Below, piece by piece: positions 1-12,063 of a stretch of 64,000 nucleotides of DNA; position 1 is the stretch's first letter, and each line of letters opens with the position of its first letter. Origin of the DNA: Darksidea phi (Eukaryota; Ascomycota; Dothideomycetes; Pleosporales; Lentitheciaceae); the NCBI GenBank assembly GCA_030770425.1, contig JASJFT010000001.1:62001-126000 (forward strand), read 5' to 3'. Both the position numbers and the translations under genes were made by a program. Under the pieces are notes generated by a model. The model worked only from the letters and a program-made list of their open reading frames with translations, ran no database searches and was not told the origin of the DNA.

Positions 1-2
1 CA

Positions 3-2784
3 GCCGATGTCGCCAAATGCATTGATTTGTTCATGTGGGAAAGAGAGCAAAGCACTGCCATGGATTCCGTGGATGATACAATACACTGGTTGAAGATGTG
101 GTCCGCTCATGCGAGGCAATCCAATCCCGATATCAGGACGGCACTAGAGATTCTGGCGACTAAAAAGGCGGAATGGATACCAGACGTGAGCCACCCCTGA
201 ATTGTATAGTAAGCATGCGACTAACAGGCTGTAGCTGGGGTACATACCGCCCGAAACAACCTCATCCGAAAAGGCGCTGAAGCTGTTGCGATACATGAAC
301 ACCTCGCTCTCCATACGGCTCACCGTGCATGAGGATCTACCCCGTCAGATGCAAAAATGGCGCGTGGAATCCGGTCGAGCGACTTTCGTCGTTGATGACG
401 AGTTCGAACTTGACCTGCTATCCTTTGTAGAGGACACTTCGGAACAGTGGCATTTCATTGATCTCCGACTCCTCTTCTCACCAGCGCCAAACATTACCCT
501 GGGAAGTCGCTTCCAATTCGAGCTAAAAATGCAGCTGGATAAAATCCTCAGAGAGAATGGGCTAAGGATGTGTTTCGATTATCTACACAATTTCATTCTC
601 ACCCACAAGATCAATGTTCTCCGATCACAAGCATATGAACTTGTCCGCACCGGCTGGACTGGTTCGCTCAAGGTGGAGCCAGTCCATCGTGGGCTCGTGA
701 TACAGTACTGGATAGATAAAGCTGGCAAGAAGAATTGGATTGAGATTGGAATATCCACCAACAAGCCCATGAATGGCAAGGCGTCATGGAGAGGTCCGCC
801 AATCCCGTCTCTAGCAGTACGCTGGTTCCGTCACGGTGTGGAAGTCAAAGATGCCAACCTCAACTTCGATTGGAACAACGTTTCTATGGAGCGGATGCTG
901 AAACACGTCATAGCACGGCATATCGTGCATCTGCTACGAACAACACACCAAAATCTCAATCCTGCGATGGCTATCAAAGCGACATTCTCGGAAACTGAGC
1001 CGTCCGAATGTATGCTCGGGGCTTCCATGGGCTCTGCCAACGCAACGACGCTGTCAGTCGAACCGGTGACCGGCAAATACATTTTGCAACCCATTACGCC
1101 GCTTTCATCGAGCGCGGAAAACATCATCAACCGCCCTCAAGAAGTGTCAAATACAGGCGCAATCATAACGCAACTTCTAGCTAGATCAATCATCGATCGT
1201 GTCCAAAGAATCGCGCAGCAGGTTGGATGGCAGCAAATTAAGCGGCAATCATTACGTTTGGATGTCATGAAGGCAGCAGTTGGACTAGAAGTATTACAGT
1301 ATGTGCTATATTGGCCTCGAGGTTGGACACCTACGTGGGCCTTGGCTGCTGTTGTGGATGCCTCAGGCGAGACCTGGTGGATCTGCGAGATAGGCTCTAC
1401 GGGCAGTACTGTCGAGTCCGCCCGCCAGATCGCCATAGAAAAACTGGAGGGCCATTCACCGCCGATCAACCGCACCACTCTGTGTGGAATTGGGAGGATT
1501 GCGGTTCATACACTCGCCTATCATGTCACTACACGGGAGTTGGAGAAGAGGGGCAAAGCCTTTAGCCTTGGGGATGAATTCGCTCAATGCCGGCATCACT
1601 CTGCGTCTCGAGGCGTTGTGCGTGGTTGGGTGTTGCATCTCAAGACAGCAGATTTGCTTGCATTGAAGCCAGACGAACCACCTTGGCTAGAACCCGGAAT
1701 GCGCGTTATGTGTCAAGGCCTTCGGTCGGACTCCCGGAACATCTGGCACATTGCGTCAGGCACCATGCTCCCTGATGCGGCTGCTGATATGAAGAAGCTC
1801 ATGTCAGCTTCTCCACAAAAGAATTTCAGCTTCTCGGAAGGTGGTCACTTCCATATCCTCCTGTGCACGCCATTTGGAGAGGAAGTCGTTTCAGAATTGA
1901 AAGCGCGACTGCGAGATCTAGACCGCCTGCGCTCGTTCGCGGCAACACTTCAGAAACGCAAGATGCCACTCAGGTCCTCGTCTTTGCAGCAAGTACAGTT
2001 TCAGTATGGTCAACACCTTACTGCCACTGTCAAATTCGACGAGGGCGATGACGTCAAAGTGCACTTTGGCAACAATAACCCACATAAACGCATTGAAGGT
2101 TTCCTCGCGGATATGGTCAACGAGAAAACCACGGCTACTGAACATCTACCCCTTGACGGTAGTCCTGGTTTGGATAGATTCTGCACCACACTTCTCGTCA
2201 CTCGACCTCTTCTCTCTATGCTCGATGCGATTGCAAACCAGCAACCCGGAAACTACAGAAACCCAGCGATCCACGCGCATGCTATTAGCACGTACCGTAT
2301 TACGTACAACAATCCTATATGCTCGTTCGACATTCGCCTTCGCCCAAAAGAGGACAAAGTTTTCTGGCTCGTTGAAGATAATGAAGGCAAGCCACCCGAC
2401 TTCCGTCCCAAAGATGAACGAACGCCGAATTTCAAGCGACAGGAGACTCTCAAAAATGCATTGCAAAAGCTGTACAAGGAATCGGGCGAGCGCTGGTACG
2501 GCGTGCGATCGGGTATCGTGGCTGATATTGACGGTATCCCGGGTGCGCTGAAGAGGCTGCATGAGACTGTGCTTAGTTGTTCTGCCGAAGATGATGTCAA
2601 GCAAGAACTTAGCAATGGCAGTGCGCCAGCTGGAACAACCCCTGGTCAGCCTAGCAACAAAGGACCTGGACCGAAACCTAGTGGTGGAGGTGCTCCGAAT
2701 GGGAAAATGCCGCCAGGAAAGATCAACGCTGTTGGTGGCAAACCGGCAGTAGGGGTGAAGCGCGAGGTAATCACCATTGACTGA
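3..2784 (+). CDS. MED14: Mediator complex subunit 14 (Rgr1), 3' part, 5' end off window
   Basis: Mediator tail/backbone subunit that links the tail module to head and middle and carries activator signals to RNA polymerase II in the nucleus. Two exons are visible, 3-185 and 235-2784, split by a 49-nt GTGAGC...TAG intron with a GACTAAC branch site; together they give about 910 residues, and the start lies upstream of the window. The junction reads ..WIPD / LGYIPPETTSSEKALKLLR, followed by the conserved MED14 N-terminal block (NTSLSIRL). The C-terminal 50 residues are Gly/Pro/Lys-rich and low complexity. Yeast Rgr1 is about 1080 residues, so perhaps 150-250 N-terminal residues are missing. It converges on the MIC26/27-like gene, leaving about 470 bp between stops. 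Identity is by motif recognition, not alignment. Confidence 0.85.
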
Positions 2785-3256
2785 AGAGCTCTGCATGTCA
2801 TGGAGATTTTCTTTGGAAATGTTTGGGTGTGTAGACTTCTCTGGGGGTCATTAATCTCACATTTGAGGAATAGGGTAGTCGTTTGCGTGTCCTAGCGAAG
2901 AGTCTTCTATTATCATGCTAGATACTTTACTTGGCTGGGTTGGTAGACTACGTTACTGGGCTCGAGAGATACCTATGAACGTTTATTCCTTGTAACATAG
3001 ATAGTTTTGGTGAAGGTTCGGATGTCAGTAGGCTGTATAATATGAAGACCTGAATCCGGCACTTATTAGCCATGTGGGAGAATCCGCAGTTGGTATTATC
3101 GAGTGTTGCGATTTTCCCGTCTCGAAATAAATGTAACAAATTAAATCAACTTATTGACTGCATGTACGAGCTGCCATCTCCTTTTATCGATTACTAGTAC
3201 ACTTGTTTCACAAGACCAGCATCCTGCGTCCTCTAAACGTTCGATCATGAAAGGCT
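2785..3256. other. Intergenic, convergent 3' ends
   Basis: About 470 bp between the stop codons of MED14 (+) and the MIC26/27-like gene (-). It should hold both 3' UTRs and polyadenylation signals; an AATAAA-like stretch is at about 3125. I see no gene, tRNA or repeat. Confidence 0.6.
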
Positions 3257-4102
3257 TTACTTCCCCTTCTTCACCCAGTCTTCTACATGCTCCCTTGTAC
3301 CCGAAATTTTGTCCTGCACCATTCCCACCGTCATAGCTGAATGCGCCTTGCCGGTCTCCCAGAACCGGCTAATCCTCTCCTTGGTCCGAAGATGTGTATC
3401 AGCCAATACAGGATACCGCTCCTCATATGTCCATACCAAATCGCCTACATTTTTCATCGTGATGGGTAGAACAGCGTACGCGGTCGTTAGGCCGATGGCA
3501 GCGGGGACGGTTGCCCGGAGAAGAATATTGCGGTTCCGTGATATGATGCTACCAGCCATGCTAGCTACTAGCACGTACAGCGCTCCCGGGAACACTTTCT
3601 CGCCAGTGTCCTTGGAAGGCGCCAATGAGCGGATTGTGGAAGTGAAAGAGTGTTCTAGCCGCAGGGTTTCGGTTAAAGCTTTGTTTACGCCGTCTTCAGC
3701 GCGAGCGACTTGCTTGTAGAGGGCGAGACGGGCGTAGCCTATCTGAACGGCGAGGCGGTCGGTAGGCGTAGGGCGGTAGGAGGTTGACGCAGAGGGGTCT
3801 GATGGTGCGGCGGGCTTAGTGGGTGTGGGAAGAGTGGTATCGAGAGGGGTGTCATCGTAGATGGGTTTGCGGTTCAGCTGGGACATGTTAGAGGAAGACG
3901 ATATGAGTTTCGCCGGGGATATGCGTACGCCTGAGTCGCTGAGAGGTTCTTCGGCGTCGAGGATGCGCGAAAACGAAAAGGCCATGCCGGCACCAGCGAC
4001 GGCGGCCATGGCTGGGGCGAGGGCGCGCTGTACGAGGTCAGATCGCATGCAAGATGATGAGCTGGTTCTCTTTACCTGCCGCAGCAGCGGTCTGAAAGCC
4101 AT
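3257..4102 (-). CDS. MIC26: MICOS complex subunit MIC26/MIC27-like (apolipoprotein O family)
   Basis: Predicted mitochondrial inner-membrane protein of the Apo-O/MICOS family, which shapes cristae junctions. Single exon, about 281 residues from ATG 4102. After a basic N-terminal presequence come a hydrophobic stretch, a polar Pro/Ser/Thr linker, the family-typical segment starting near RKPIYDDTPL, then a helical region (LAVQIGYARLALYKQVARAE) and two hydrophobic hairpin segments (FPGALYVLVASMAGSI and LRATVPAAIGLTTAYAVLP). ATG 4102 is chosen because the next upstream in-frame ATG (4165) sits inside a TTTATATG sequence that looks like the TATA element of this gene. A GTAAAG at about 4072-4077 could be an intron donor, but the frame stays open without splicing. 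I cannot separate MIC26 from MIC27. OCT1 is divergent, 162 bp away. Confidence 0.75.
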   Translation of the reverse strand: MAFRPLLRQVKRTSSSSCMRSDLVQRALAPAMAAVAGAGMAFSFSRILDAEEPLSDSGVRISPAKLISSSSNMSQLNRKPIYDDTPLDTTLPTPTKPAAPSDPSASTSYRPTPTDRLAVQIGYARLALYKQVARAEDGVNKALTETLRLEHSFTSTIRSLAPSKDTGEKVFPGALYVLVASMAGSIISRNRNILLRATVPAAIGLTTAYAVLPITMKNVGDLVWTYEERYPVLADTHLRTKERISRFWETGKAHSAMTVGMVQDKISGTREHVEDWVKKGK

Positions 4103-4264
4103 TCTTATGGTAGGGGAGGCGCAATGGATGGACGTCGCGAGACGTTTGACGGTGTTGAGGTACATATAAAGGATAAGCCTTAGCACGGACCTCGATTGCT
4201 TGCATGCGCGGCTGCGCTTACCAGTTCATCTTCTTCTCAGCAACCTCCACGGGCACCACTCGCC
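4103..4264. promoter_or_regulatory. Short bidirectional promoter, MIC26/27-like and OCT1
   Basis: Only 162 bp separate the two start codons. On the minus strand a TTTATATG sequence at about 4162-4170 could be a TATA element for the MICOS gene. Both products go to mitochondria, so shared regulation is plausible but inferred. Confidence 0.45.
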
Positions 4265-6658
4265 ATGCTCACTCGGCTTGCGCGCAAGCCGAAAACGAGC
4301 CCCTGGGTATGCTCACGCTGTTTCCAGCGATCGAGGCAGCAGCAAAGATTCAATGGCAGCTTCGCCGCCGCTACCACGACCACACGCGACCCTGTACCAC
4401 CCCGGACGTCGACCTTGTACGGCTTATCGAGTGCGCGCGCAAAAGAAGACGATGACACGCTACGCAAGATTTTCGACAACGCAAAGTTTTGGGATGAGTT
4501 CTCCCGCGCATCCAAGAAGAATGCGCCCACCGGCATCGTAGGCAATCGCTACCTCGCCCACCCGGACGGCTTCGTCGATTTCGTCACAATAACGTTGCAG
4601 AGGTGCAATGCCGTGGTGGGGAAAGTGGAGCGGGCGAGCAGTATCGAAGAGTACAGGAGCATGGTCAAAGATCTGGACCGATTGAGCGATTTACTATGTC
4701 GGGTTATTGATCTAGCCGACTTTGTGAGGGGGACGCATCCAGATCGACGAGTGCAGAATGCGGCGAGCAAGGCCTATGCTGTCATGTTTCAGTACATGAA
4801 CAAACTCAATACCACGACGATGCTGAATGATCAACTAAAGAAGGCATCCGCGATACCAGAGGTGTGGAATAGCTGGAGCGAGCAAGAGAAGGTCGTTGCG
4901 AGAATTTTGGGTGAAGATTTCTCACGGAGTGCAATTGAGCTACCGGAGGGCTCAAGACAGCGCTTTGTAGAACTGAGTGGAGAGATTGCGCACGTCGGGA
5001 CTGAGTTTGTGGAAAAAATGGGGCCTTCCACAAGCTTTTTGAAGTTTGACAGCAAGAGGATGAAGGGGTTGGAACCGAATATGGTGCGTGCATTGACGAA
5101 GTGGGGAGAGACAAAGATTGGGACAATGCATCATGAGGCGCAGATGGCACTCCGATACGTGGAGGATGCGGATGTACGAAGAGACATCTACATGGCGGTA
5201 CGAACAGCCAATAAAGCGAGCGTCGACAGACTTGAGAAGATGCTGAAGGATAGGGCAGAGTTGGCCAAGTTGTCTGGATATGAGACGTTTGCGCATATGA
5301 CTTTGGAAAACAAAATGGCCAAGTCTCCGGAAGCTGTGAACCAGTTTTTGGGCGCGTTGGTGGAAGACACCAAATCTCAGGTCCAGCAAGAGTTGCAAGA
5401 GCTATTGGAATTGAAGAAGGCGGATGCGCAAGTGGATAACTTCCCGGGTCGGATCAATGCCTGGGATAAGTTTTACTACACTCATAAGCTGTTATCGAAC
5501 ATGGCCAGCAAGATACGCACGCCGGATTTATTGTCTGCATACTTTTCTGTCGGAACGGTCATGCAAGGTCTATCACGCCTCTTCGACCGCCTCTACGGCA
5601 TTCGGCTCGTCGCCCGCGAGACGCAGCCCGGAGAGGTGTGGGATGACGGTGTACGCCGCCTAGACGTCGTCTCTGATACTGACGGCCACATAGCCGTCCT
5701 CTACTGTGACCTTTTGTCTCGTGAAGGCAAAACACCGAATCCCGCTCACTTCACCCTCCGCTGCTCTCGCGAGATTTCCACATCAGAAGTCGAAGAAATG
5801 TCACGGATGAGCCATCCTTTCTCCTCACCTCTCGAGGCTGCGACCGATGGCATGGCAGTGTCCTACAATAAAGAAACAAATTCATACTTCCAGCTCCCCA
5901 CTATTGCTCTTATCTGCGACTTTCCGAGATGCACAGGGAAAAGACCGACACTGCTCAATTTTAACGACGTACGAACGCTGTTCCATGAGATGGGTCATGC
6001 ATTGCACTCTTTCCTCGGTCGCACCTCCCTTCAAAATGTCTCAGGAACACGCTGCGCAACAGACTTTGCCGAACTTCCTTCGGTCCTTATGGAGCACTTT
6101 GCCTCCTGTCCCGATGTGCTCGCTCTTTACGCGCGCCACTGGGATACCAATGCGCCGCTCCCCATGGCCGCGCTCGAACAGAGATTAGCGATCGACACAC
6201 GCACACAACCTGCAGAGACTGAGGCACAAATTTTGCTTGCTATGTTAGATCAAACGTACCACTCCTCGCTCCCCCTTTCTGCGGACTTTGACAGCACAAA
6301 AGTGTATCACGACATCTACAACACCCACGCCTCTATCCCCGAACCGGCTGGAACTGCCTGGCAGGGCTTCTTTGGGCACCTGTTTGGATATGGAGCTACG
6401 TACTACAGCTATCTTTTCGATCGCGCGATTGCAGGCAAGATATGGAATGATGTTTTCCAGAGGACTGGCAAAGGGGCAGGCGGTAGTGTGGACAGAGAAC
6501 ACGGAGAGAAATATAAGAATGAAGTGTTGAGGTGGGGCGGTGGGAGGGATGGGTGGAAGTGTGTTGCGGGGGTCTTGGGGGATGCTAGGTTGGCGGAGGG
6601 TGGAGAGAGCGCTATGAAAGAGGTTGGAAGGTGGGGAGTTAGGGAGCCTGGTGTTTAG
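4265..6658 (+). CDS. OCT1: Mitochondrial intermediate peptidase (thimet oligopeptidase family, M3)
   Basis: Matrix zinc metallopeptidase that removes an octapeptide (or single residues) from imported precursors after MPP cleavage. Single exon, 797 residues from ATG 4265; the frame is open 69 nt further upstream but without an ATG. The N-terminus is basic and Arg-rich (MLTRLARKPKTSPWVCSRC), as expected for a presequence. The M3 active site is plain: FHEMGHALHSF gives the HExxH zinc motif at His574-Glu575-His578, and the third ligand region follows around TDFAELPSVLMEHF. The C-terminal FGHLFGYGATYYSYLFDRA is the conserved M3 substrate-binding Tyr/Gly block. Length fits fungal MIP (about 770-800). 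Divergent from the MICOS gene. Confidence 0.92.
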   Translation: MLTRLARKPKTSPWVCSRCFQRSRQQQRFNGSFAAATTTTRDPVPPRTSTLYGLSSARAKEDDDTLRKIFDNAKFWDEFSRASKKNAPTGIVGNRYLAHPDGFVDFVTITLQRCNAVVGKVERASSIEEYRSMVKDLDRLSDLLCRVIDLADFVRGTHPDRRVQNAASKAYAVMFQYMNKLNTTTMLNDQLKKASAIPEVWNSWSEQEKVVARILGEDFSRSAIELPEGSRQRFVELSGEIAHVGTEFVEKMGPSTSFLKFDSKRMKGLEPNMVRALTKWGETKIGTMHHEAQMALRYVEDADVRRDIYMAVRTANKASVDRLEKMLKDRAELAKLSGYETFAHMTLENKMAKSPEAVNQFLGALVEDTKSQVQQELQELLELKKADAQVDNFPGRINAWDKFYYTHKLLSNMASKIRTPDLLSAYFSVGTVMQGLSRLFDRLYGIRLVARETQPGEVWDDGVRRLDVVSDTDGHIAVLYCDLLSREGKTPNPAHFTLRCSREISTSEVEEMSRMSHPFSSPLEAATDGMAVSYNKETNSYFQLPTIALICDFPRCTGKRPTLLNFNDVRTLFHEMGHALHSFLGRTSLQNVSGTRCATDFAELPSVLMEHFASCPDVLALYARHWDTNAPLPMAALEQRLAIDTRTQPAETEAQILLAMLDQTYHSSLPLSADFDSTKVYHDIYNTHASIPEPAGTAWQGFFGHLFGYGATYYSYLFDRAIAGKIWNDVFQRTGKGAGGSVDREHGEKYKNEVLRWGGGRDGWKCVAGVLGDARLAEGGESAMKEVGRWGVREPGV

Positions 6659-7747
6659 GTCGACGAATGGCTTCAAGGGATATACAGGAGCCTCGCGTTT
6701 TGCATATCGGTCTTCCTAGATCGGACTGAGCTCGAAGATGAGAGATAGACTTCAGGCTAGATGAGAGCGGCTTACATCTTCATCGCATAGCATTGTAAAT
6801 ACCCCTCATAACCGGCCTGCATAAGGGTTCACAATAGGCTGTACTATATTGTACCATAATAAAGTCAGCATACGCACTCATTTTCACATGCAACCACAGT
6901 TTCGAATCAACATGTACAGTACCACTGATTTGTATCAGTTCATTACACCATGGAGCAGCATACTTTCCAAAGTGAAGAGCTCCAACCGCCTCGTTTCATC
7001 ACAACGCACACGCACAGCATCGGGAGAAACACACATCTGAGACAAGTAACCGGGACCCACACCCTCGAAACTCTTATCCTAAATGTGCACAGCAAGTGCA
7101 AGGTCCAAGCCACACATCGTGTAAGATACGCAAGCACGTCGTGCAGAGATCCGGATAATGAATCCATTCCAACCGTACTACGGACCAGACCACTGCCAAT
7201 CGAAGTCTTGGGTACTACGGGGTTTGGAGGTGGTGGGGTGGTACGAGATCTGGGCTAGGATAAGGTGGTACAGAGAGACACGGGGACTTGGTGGAGATGA
7301 AACACGGCAGTGGATGCATCTTGTATCACGGAGGGGTAGTGTTGGCATCTGTTGTATGACATCCTTCAATTTGCTTGAGATCAGTGATCATGACGACTTT
7401 CCTTGTGCTTGGGAGACGGATAGTGAAAGTCGCCCGTTGAAGATGGAACGGGATTGATACGAGGTTGTGTAAATGAGACCAATTGTAGTAGCTGGTAGCT
7501 GGAGAAGCCTGCCCAATTGACGATGGGAGAGGTAGAATCCGGTTCCCTAGATGCGGAGATCTGATGGCCCTGACCGCCTTTCTTAGGCAATGCAAGGTAC
7601 AAGGCACTTGGTCCGACACGACGAGGTGTCCATGCACCGGTTTGCTCTATAGCGGTAGGTGTATCTCAGAAACATGTCTTCCTGCACACAGGCCATCTTA
7701 GTTGTTTCCGCCACATGTAACTCGTGCCCTCGCAGTAGCGTGGAAGT
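6659..7747. other. Intergenic, convergent 3' ends
   Basis: About 1.1 kb between OCT1 (+) and TFC4 (-) stops. Short ORFs exist on both strands (for example 6950-7258 +), but none shows a recognisable domain or splice pattern. I see no RNA gene. Confidence 0.5.
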
Positions 7748-10700
7748 CTACTCAATCACAAGCGCCATCTCCGTAATTCTATGTGCACGCTCAAAGTCCC
7801 CACTCAGCACACAGATACTCTGAATGCCAAATGCGGCTTCTGCTGCAAAGTCCTCCGACCCAATCCCGTGCTCATCAGTACTCACTGTTTCGCTCCTGAT
7901 GCGCTCGCTCAACGCAACGCAGCGTTCATAAGCTGCAATAGCTTGGGTCATGAGACCCAGACCATGCCAAATCCTTCCAACGTTGTACTCTGCCTCCGAG
8001 CAGTGAACAGCTACATCATCCTTGGTCCTTAGCTCGTAGTACCGATTGATGAACGATAGCCCTTGCTGAATCTGAAACTGCCGGTTTTCGGAAAGACGTT
8101 TCATTGCATGCTGAATATATGCGATACCGATGGAAAGATTAATTGCTGGATCTTCTGGCGTAATAGCAAAGGCACGGAAGTAGTAATTCAATGCGCCTAT
8201 GTATGTGCCACCACACATGAGCACATGCCCGTATAGCGCGAAGAGAGCGGGGTCATGGTCTTTGACATGTTCGACTATGTGAGAGGATATAGCGTGCTGC
8301 GTCCATTGCGTCCGATCGTCGCCCTTGAAGTTGAACCATATGCGCTGTTCCGGGCTAAGCATGACATAGTCCATCGTCTTGATGTATCTCATGAGGACTT
8401 TTAGCATCTTACCGGTGGAGTAACCTTCTGATACCGAACAAAGGCGATTGGCAGCGCTAAAGAGTCGAAACAGTTCGCTGCCGAGTGGATGTGTTTTGAG
8501 CAACCAGCGGATAGCGGATGATGCCTGCAGCGAGTCATCGACAGCCAGAGCGCACGCTAACCGGCAAACCTCAATCCGGTGACGATATTCCTGGTTCCGG
8601 TAGAAGACGGTCGATTGCAGGGCGACGTCGAGTACACTAAAGCAACGATCCTTCTCGCCGTTACGGCCGAGCAGAAGTGCGTACCGACCAAATACATCCA
8701 ACCATTTATTGAAGTGGACGCCATAGAAATCTTGGCGATCATTGTCAAGCAGTTTAAGCTCTCGCTCTTTCTCACCATCCTCTATTCGGTTCGCTTCGAC
8801 AGCTAGCGCCATCAAAGCAGCATCTGTCCAGATCTCCCCTGAAGTCATGCGCCTAAAGTAGCCGCGGAAACCGTGCCTTCGGTCTGAATAAAATAAATCG
8901 AAAGTAGAGAATTCTTCCACGAGCTCTCGGGCAATGGACAAATATTCAAATGTCGCAGTTTTGTCTCCGTTGTCTGCAGCGTCGCATAACTGATCCAAAC
9001 GCTCGAAACTGGCCACAATTTCTCGGTGTTGGGCTCTAGCAGTGGTGAGATCATCCGCATAATCAACGGCCAATTTTGCCAATCTTTGACGAAATAGTTT
9101 CTGATCGATACTTTCAAGCGAAACGTTCGTCCCTTCCAACGTCTTGGGCTCTGGCAGGGGTTCTGGTGGGAGAAAGGTCTGAGGTTCGGTTGTCGGCAAC
9201 CGCCCTTTAGCTCGGAATAAACCTTGCGACGGTCGTTCGCCCAACGGTCCAAGAGATGGGCGTTCGCTAGGACTATCTTCGTTCTCGGAGTCGTCCTGTT
9301 CGACGTTTGTGGCAGCCTTCACTTGCTTCATATACTTCTTGACGCGGGCTTTCCTAACACCATACTTTCCTCGAGCCAGCTTTCTTATTTGCTTAAAGTG
9401 CTCCACGATCTCCTCATATCCACCATACTGTACCTTTCTCAGCCGGTAAGCGCCCTTGTTGCGGTAGACAATTTCCGCTCTATCTCTAGCTTCTTTATAC
9501 ATTCCCTGATCTTCGAAGAACTTGGCCAGTATCGCAAGCTCGTCGTACGTGGCGTCCCATTCTTCCAGTATCCGGATGATCGTCGCGGTATTATCATGCT
9601 CTCCCAAGTTCTTGTAGCAAGTGTGAAGCCCCAGGAAGCTTTTCAGATCCAGTTGTTCTTGAGCATGCTTGAGTACTGGTTCGTAGAAGCGCAATGCATC
9701 CTTGTCGTGCCCTGTTGTGTGAAGAGTGTCGGCAACCAAGCGAAAGAGGTCGGAATAGTCCCACAAGAGAGCATCAGGGCTTTCATCCTCTGGCTCTAGC
9801 ATTTCGAGATGATGCTATGCTATTTAGATCTTGTCACGAGTAATGAGGTTTGCACTTACCATAGCTTCGGTGAAGTTAGGTGAGGAATGCCGTAGCCGAC
9901 AGATTCCCATTTTAACCCTTATCTCAAGAGGGAGGGTCTTCCCATACTTAGCATAGTCCGAGGTGCGCGAGATCTCTGATATAGCTATTCGTCTGCGCGA
10001 GAACTCTGATATAGCTATTCGTCGAGGTGCATCTTCTATGTCAAACTCGCGGTCGTCTTCCTGATTGTCCCAGTACGTTTCATTCTGTCGGCCTTGTTTC
10101 CACCGTGATAGTGTCTTGAGACGGGAGAGCGCATAGTCGTAATCTCCTGCATGAAACAATAAATCTAGGTAAATGTTCAGTAGAGACCAGTCCAAAGTGC
10201 TGCTGTCGGGCTCATCGTGGGCAATGAAATAAGCTATTGAAGAGTCGTAGCTCTCTATGATCTTTGTCAAGTGAATTTTGGTAGCCTTGGGAGTCGATGT
10301 TCCGAGGATCGCCATCTGTCTCAAGATGTCGTATTCGTGCGGTTTGAGCGAGAGCATAATCCGACATTGCTTAACACATGCAGAAATTCTCCCAGGACCT
10401 AGCTCCGCCTCTAGCTCGAGTTTCCGACTGCGTGCATCGTAATTGTCGCGGTCCAGTGAGATGAGAGATGATAAACAACCGAGCTTCAATTGAGTCTTAT
10501 ACTCGTCCGTGAATCGTGGGAATATACTCCCATCGACTTTGTCTATGCGTTCAATGATGTACCACCAGAGTCCCTTGTCTCGTTTTGTGTTCGCACCGAC
10601 GATCAGAGCGTTTACAGAATTGTCCTCTCGGCCCATTGCTGAATATATCTCCGAAAGCGTATTGTGCGCAGAAAATATTTCGGGATTCATCGCAACGGCT

Positions 10701-11515
10701 TGCAGGGCATACGCTGCGGCTTCCTGAAGCTCCTTCCGCATAAAAGCCTCGTTAGCTAGGCGCTGTAACTCTCTGAATTGAGGTCCTGGGTCGGCTGCAG
10801 GACGGGGCCCTAATTTCCCTTTTGGCCTCCCACGGACTCCTGGCTTTCGCTTTCTTCGAGGTATGTTGCCATCAAAACCTCCCCTCCCCCTAGTGACAGG
10901 TCTACCACGCCGACCCCCTCGGGAGTGTTTGACTTTAGTTTTTGCTCGTTTCGGCACGGGATCGTCCTCATCAATTTCTTCATCGAGCAGTATTTCATCC
11001 GGGTCTTCCTCGACTTCATCTTCCGTAGAGTAGTCCTTGTCCTTCTCAAAATCGTCTCTTCCTACGGTCTCGTCTAGACCGCGCTCAAACTCACTGTCAT
11101 CCTCATCTGACGATTGCAGATCCCGGTCACCAAAAGGGTAGTCTTCAAAAGCCGGATCTAAATCATCCTCTTCCTCTTGTCCAGGGGCCGGAATGAATCC
11201 TTCATGAACGACGGGACCGCTCGTGACGAATGTACTGCTTAACGGTTCCTGATAGGTGGCCGTAGAGAACGGAACATGGGGCTGCTCGAAACCGGGGCCT
11301 CTGAAAGAAGTGGGGGGCGTCCGAAAAAGCTGCTGAGGTGAGACATATTGCATTGACGGATTGTGCCCAGCGTAAGGCAGTCTGTCCCCTAGTGCTGGTT
11401 GACCTTGGGGGGGCGCTGAGCCGTTCGAAAAAGCGCTCGCGACAGGTAAAAAACGTCGAAGACTAGACGGTGGTCGCGCGGGCCACTGCCTATGCGGCCC
11501 ATCACCCGATTGCAT
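7748..11515 (-). CDS. TFC4: TFIIIC tau131/Sfc4 subunit (TPR protein), RNA polymerase III assembly factor
   Basis: Tau131 subunit of TFIIIC: binds A-box promoter complexes and recruits TFIIIB (Brf1/Bdp1) at tRNA and 5S genes in the nucleus. Exons 11515-9860 and 9814-7748, with a 45-nt intron (GTAAGT, TAG), total about 1240 residues. The N-terminus is low complexity, then acidic (EEEDDLDPAFEDYP; DEILLDEEIDEDD), then a basic KRKPGVRGRPKGKLG stretch, then TPR arrays such as AAAYALQAVAMNPEIFSAHN near residue 270 and more TPRs to the C-terminus (ALNYYFRAFAITPEDPAINL). Without splicing, the first exon would run into a stop about 35 nt past the donor. A 30-bp tandem duplication lies near the end of exon 1 (see repeat entry). 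SYS1 is upstream on the same strand. Confidence 0.88.
9965..10024 (-). repeat. Two-copy 30-bp tandem duplication inside TFC4
   Basis: Units 9965-9994 and 9995-10024 match at 28 of 30 bases. They encode back-to-back copies of a ten-residue block, read as RRIAISEFSR then RRIAISEISR. The length is a multiple of three, so the frame is kept. It lies between TPR regions. Confidence 0.9.
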
Positions 11516-12063
11516 ATTTGCTGCACCCCACCTCTGTTATGTTAATCTGGGCTTGTGTTAGCATACGATCATAGTGTACGGTCGCGGCATGTATGGCCAT
11601 TTGAAATATGGGTTGATGCAGATTGTTCTGGTTAGCCTCGGCGTTGGGACCTTGTGGAACCGCGCTAAGCGAAATAAGCGCATAGATTGAACCCAAACCC
11701 AAACCTGCCCAAGTGCAATGTGCTTTGGAACGTCGACTTCGAAGAGGATAAATGCAACTCTTGCTGTAAGTCTCGTAGGAAATAGTCGCGAATTGATGTC
11801 CCGCTGATCAACGCTGGCTGTGAGTAATACATATATGGGCGCCCCTTTCGTGTCGGAAAACCAAACAGCCCTCGAATGCAAATGTGATACCTAATGAACA
11901 GTACATTTCTAGACTCGAATAATTTATTCCCAAACTAGACAAAAATATAGCAGTAGAACGGTATACTAATACAGTCACACCGGACATGACGCTTCCGACG
12001 CGCTTCCACCCAGGTGATCTATGCCCGTGAATCAACGCCCAGTAATGCAAAAGTGAGCCCAAA
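11516..12063. other. Intergenic, TFC4 promoter region
   Basis: About 550 bp between the SYS1 stop and the TFC4 start, both on the minus strand. It should contain the SYS1 3' UTR and the TFC4 promoter. Short ORFs here overlap in several frames without recognisable content. Confidence 0.5.
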
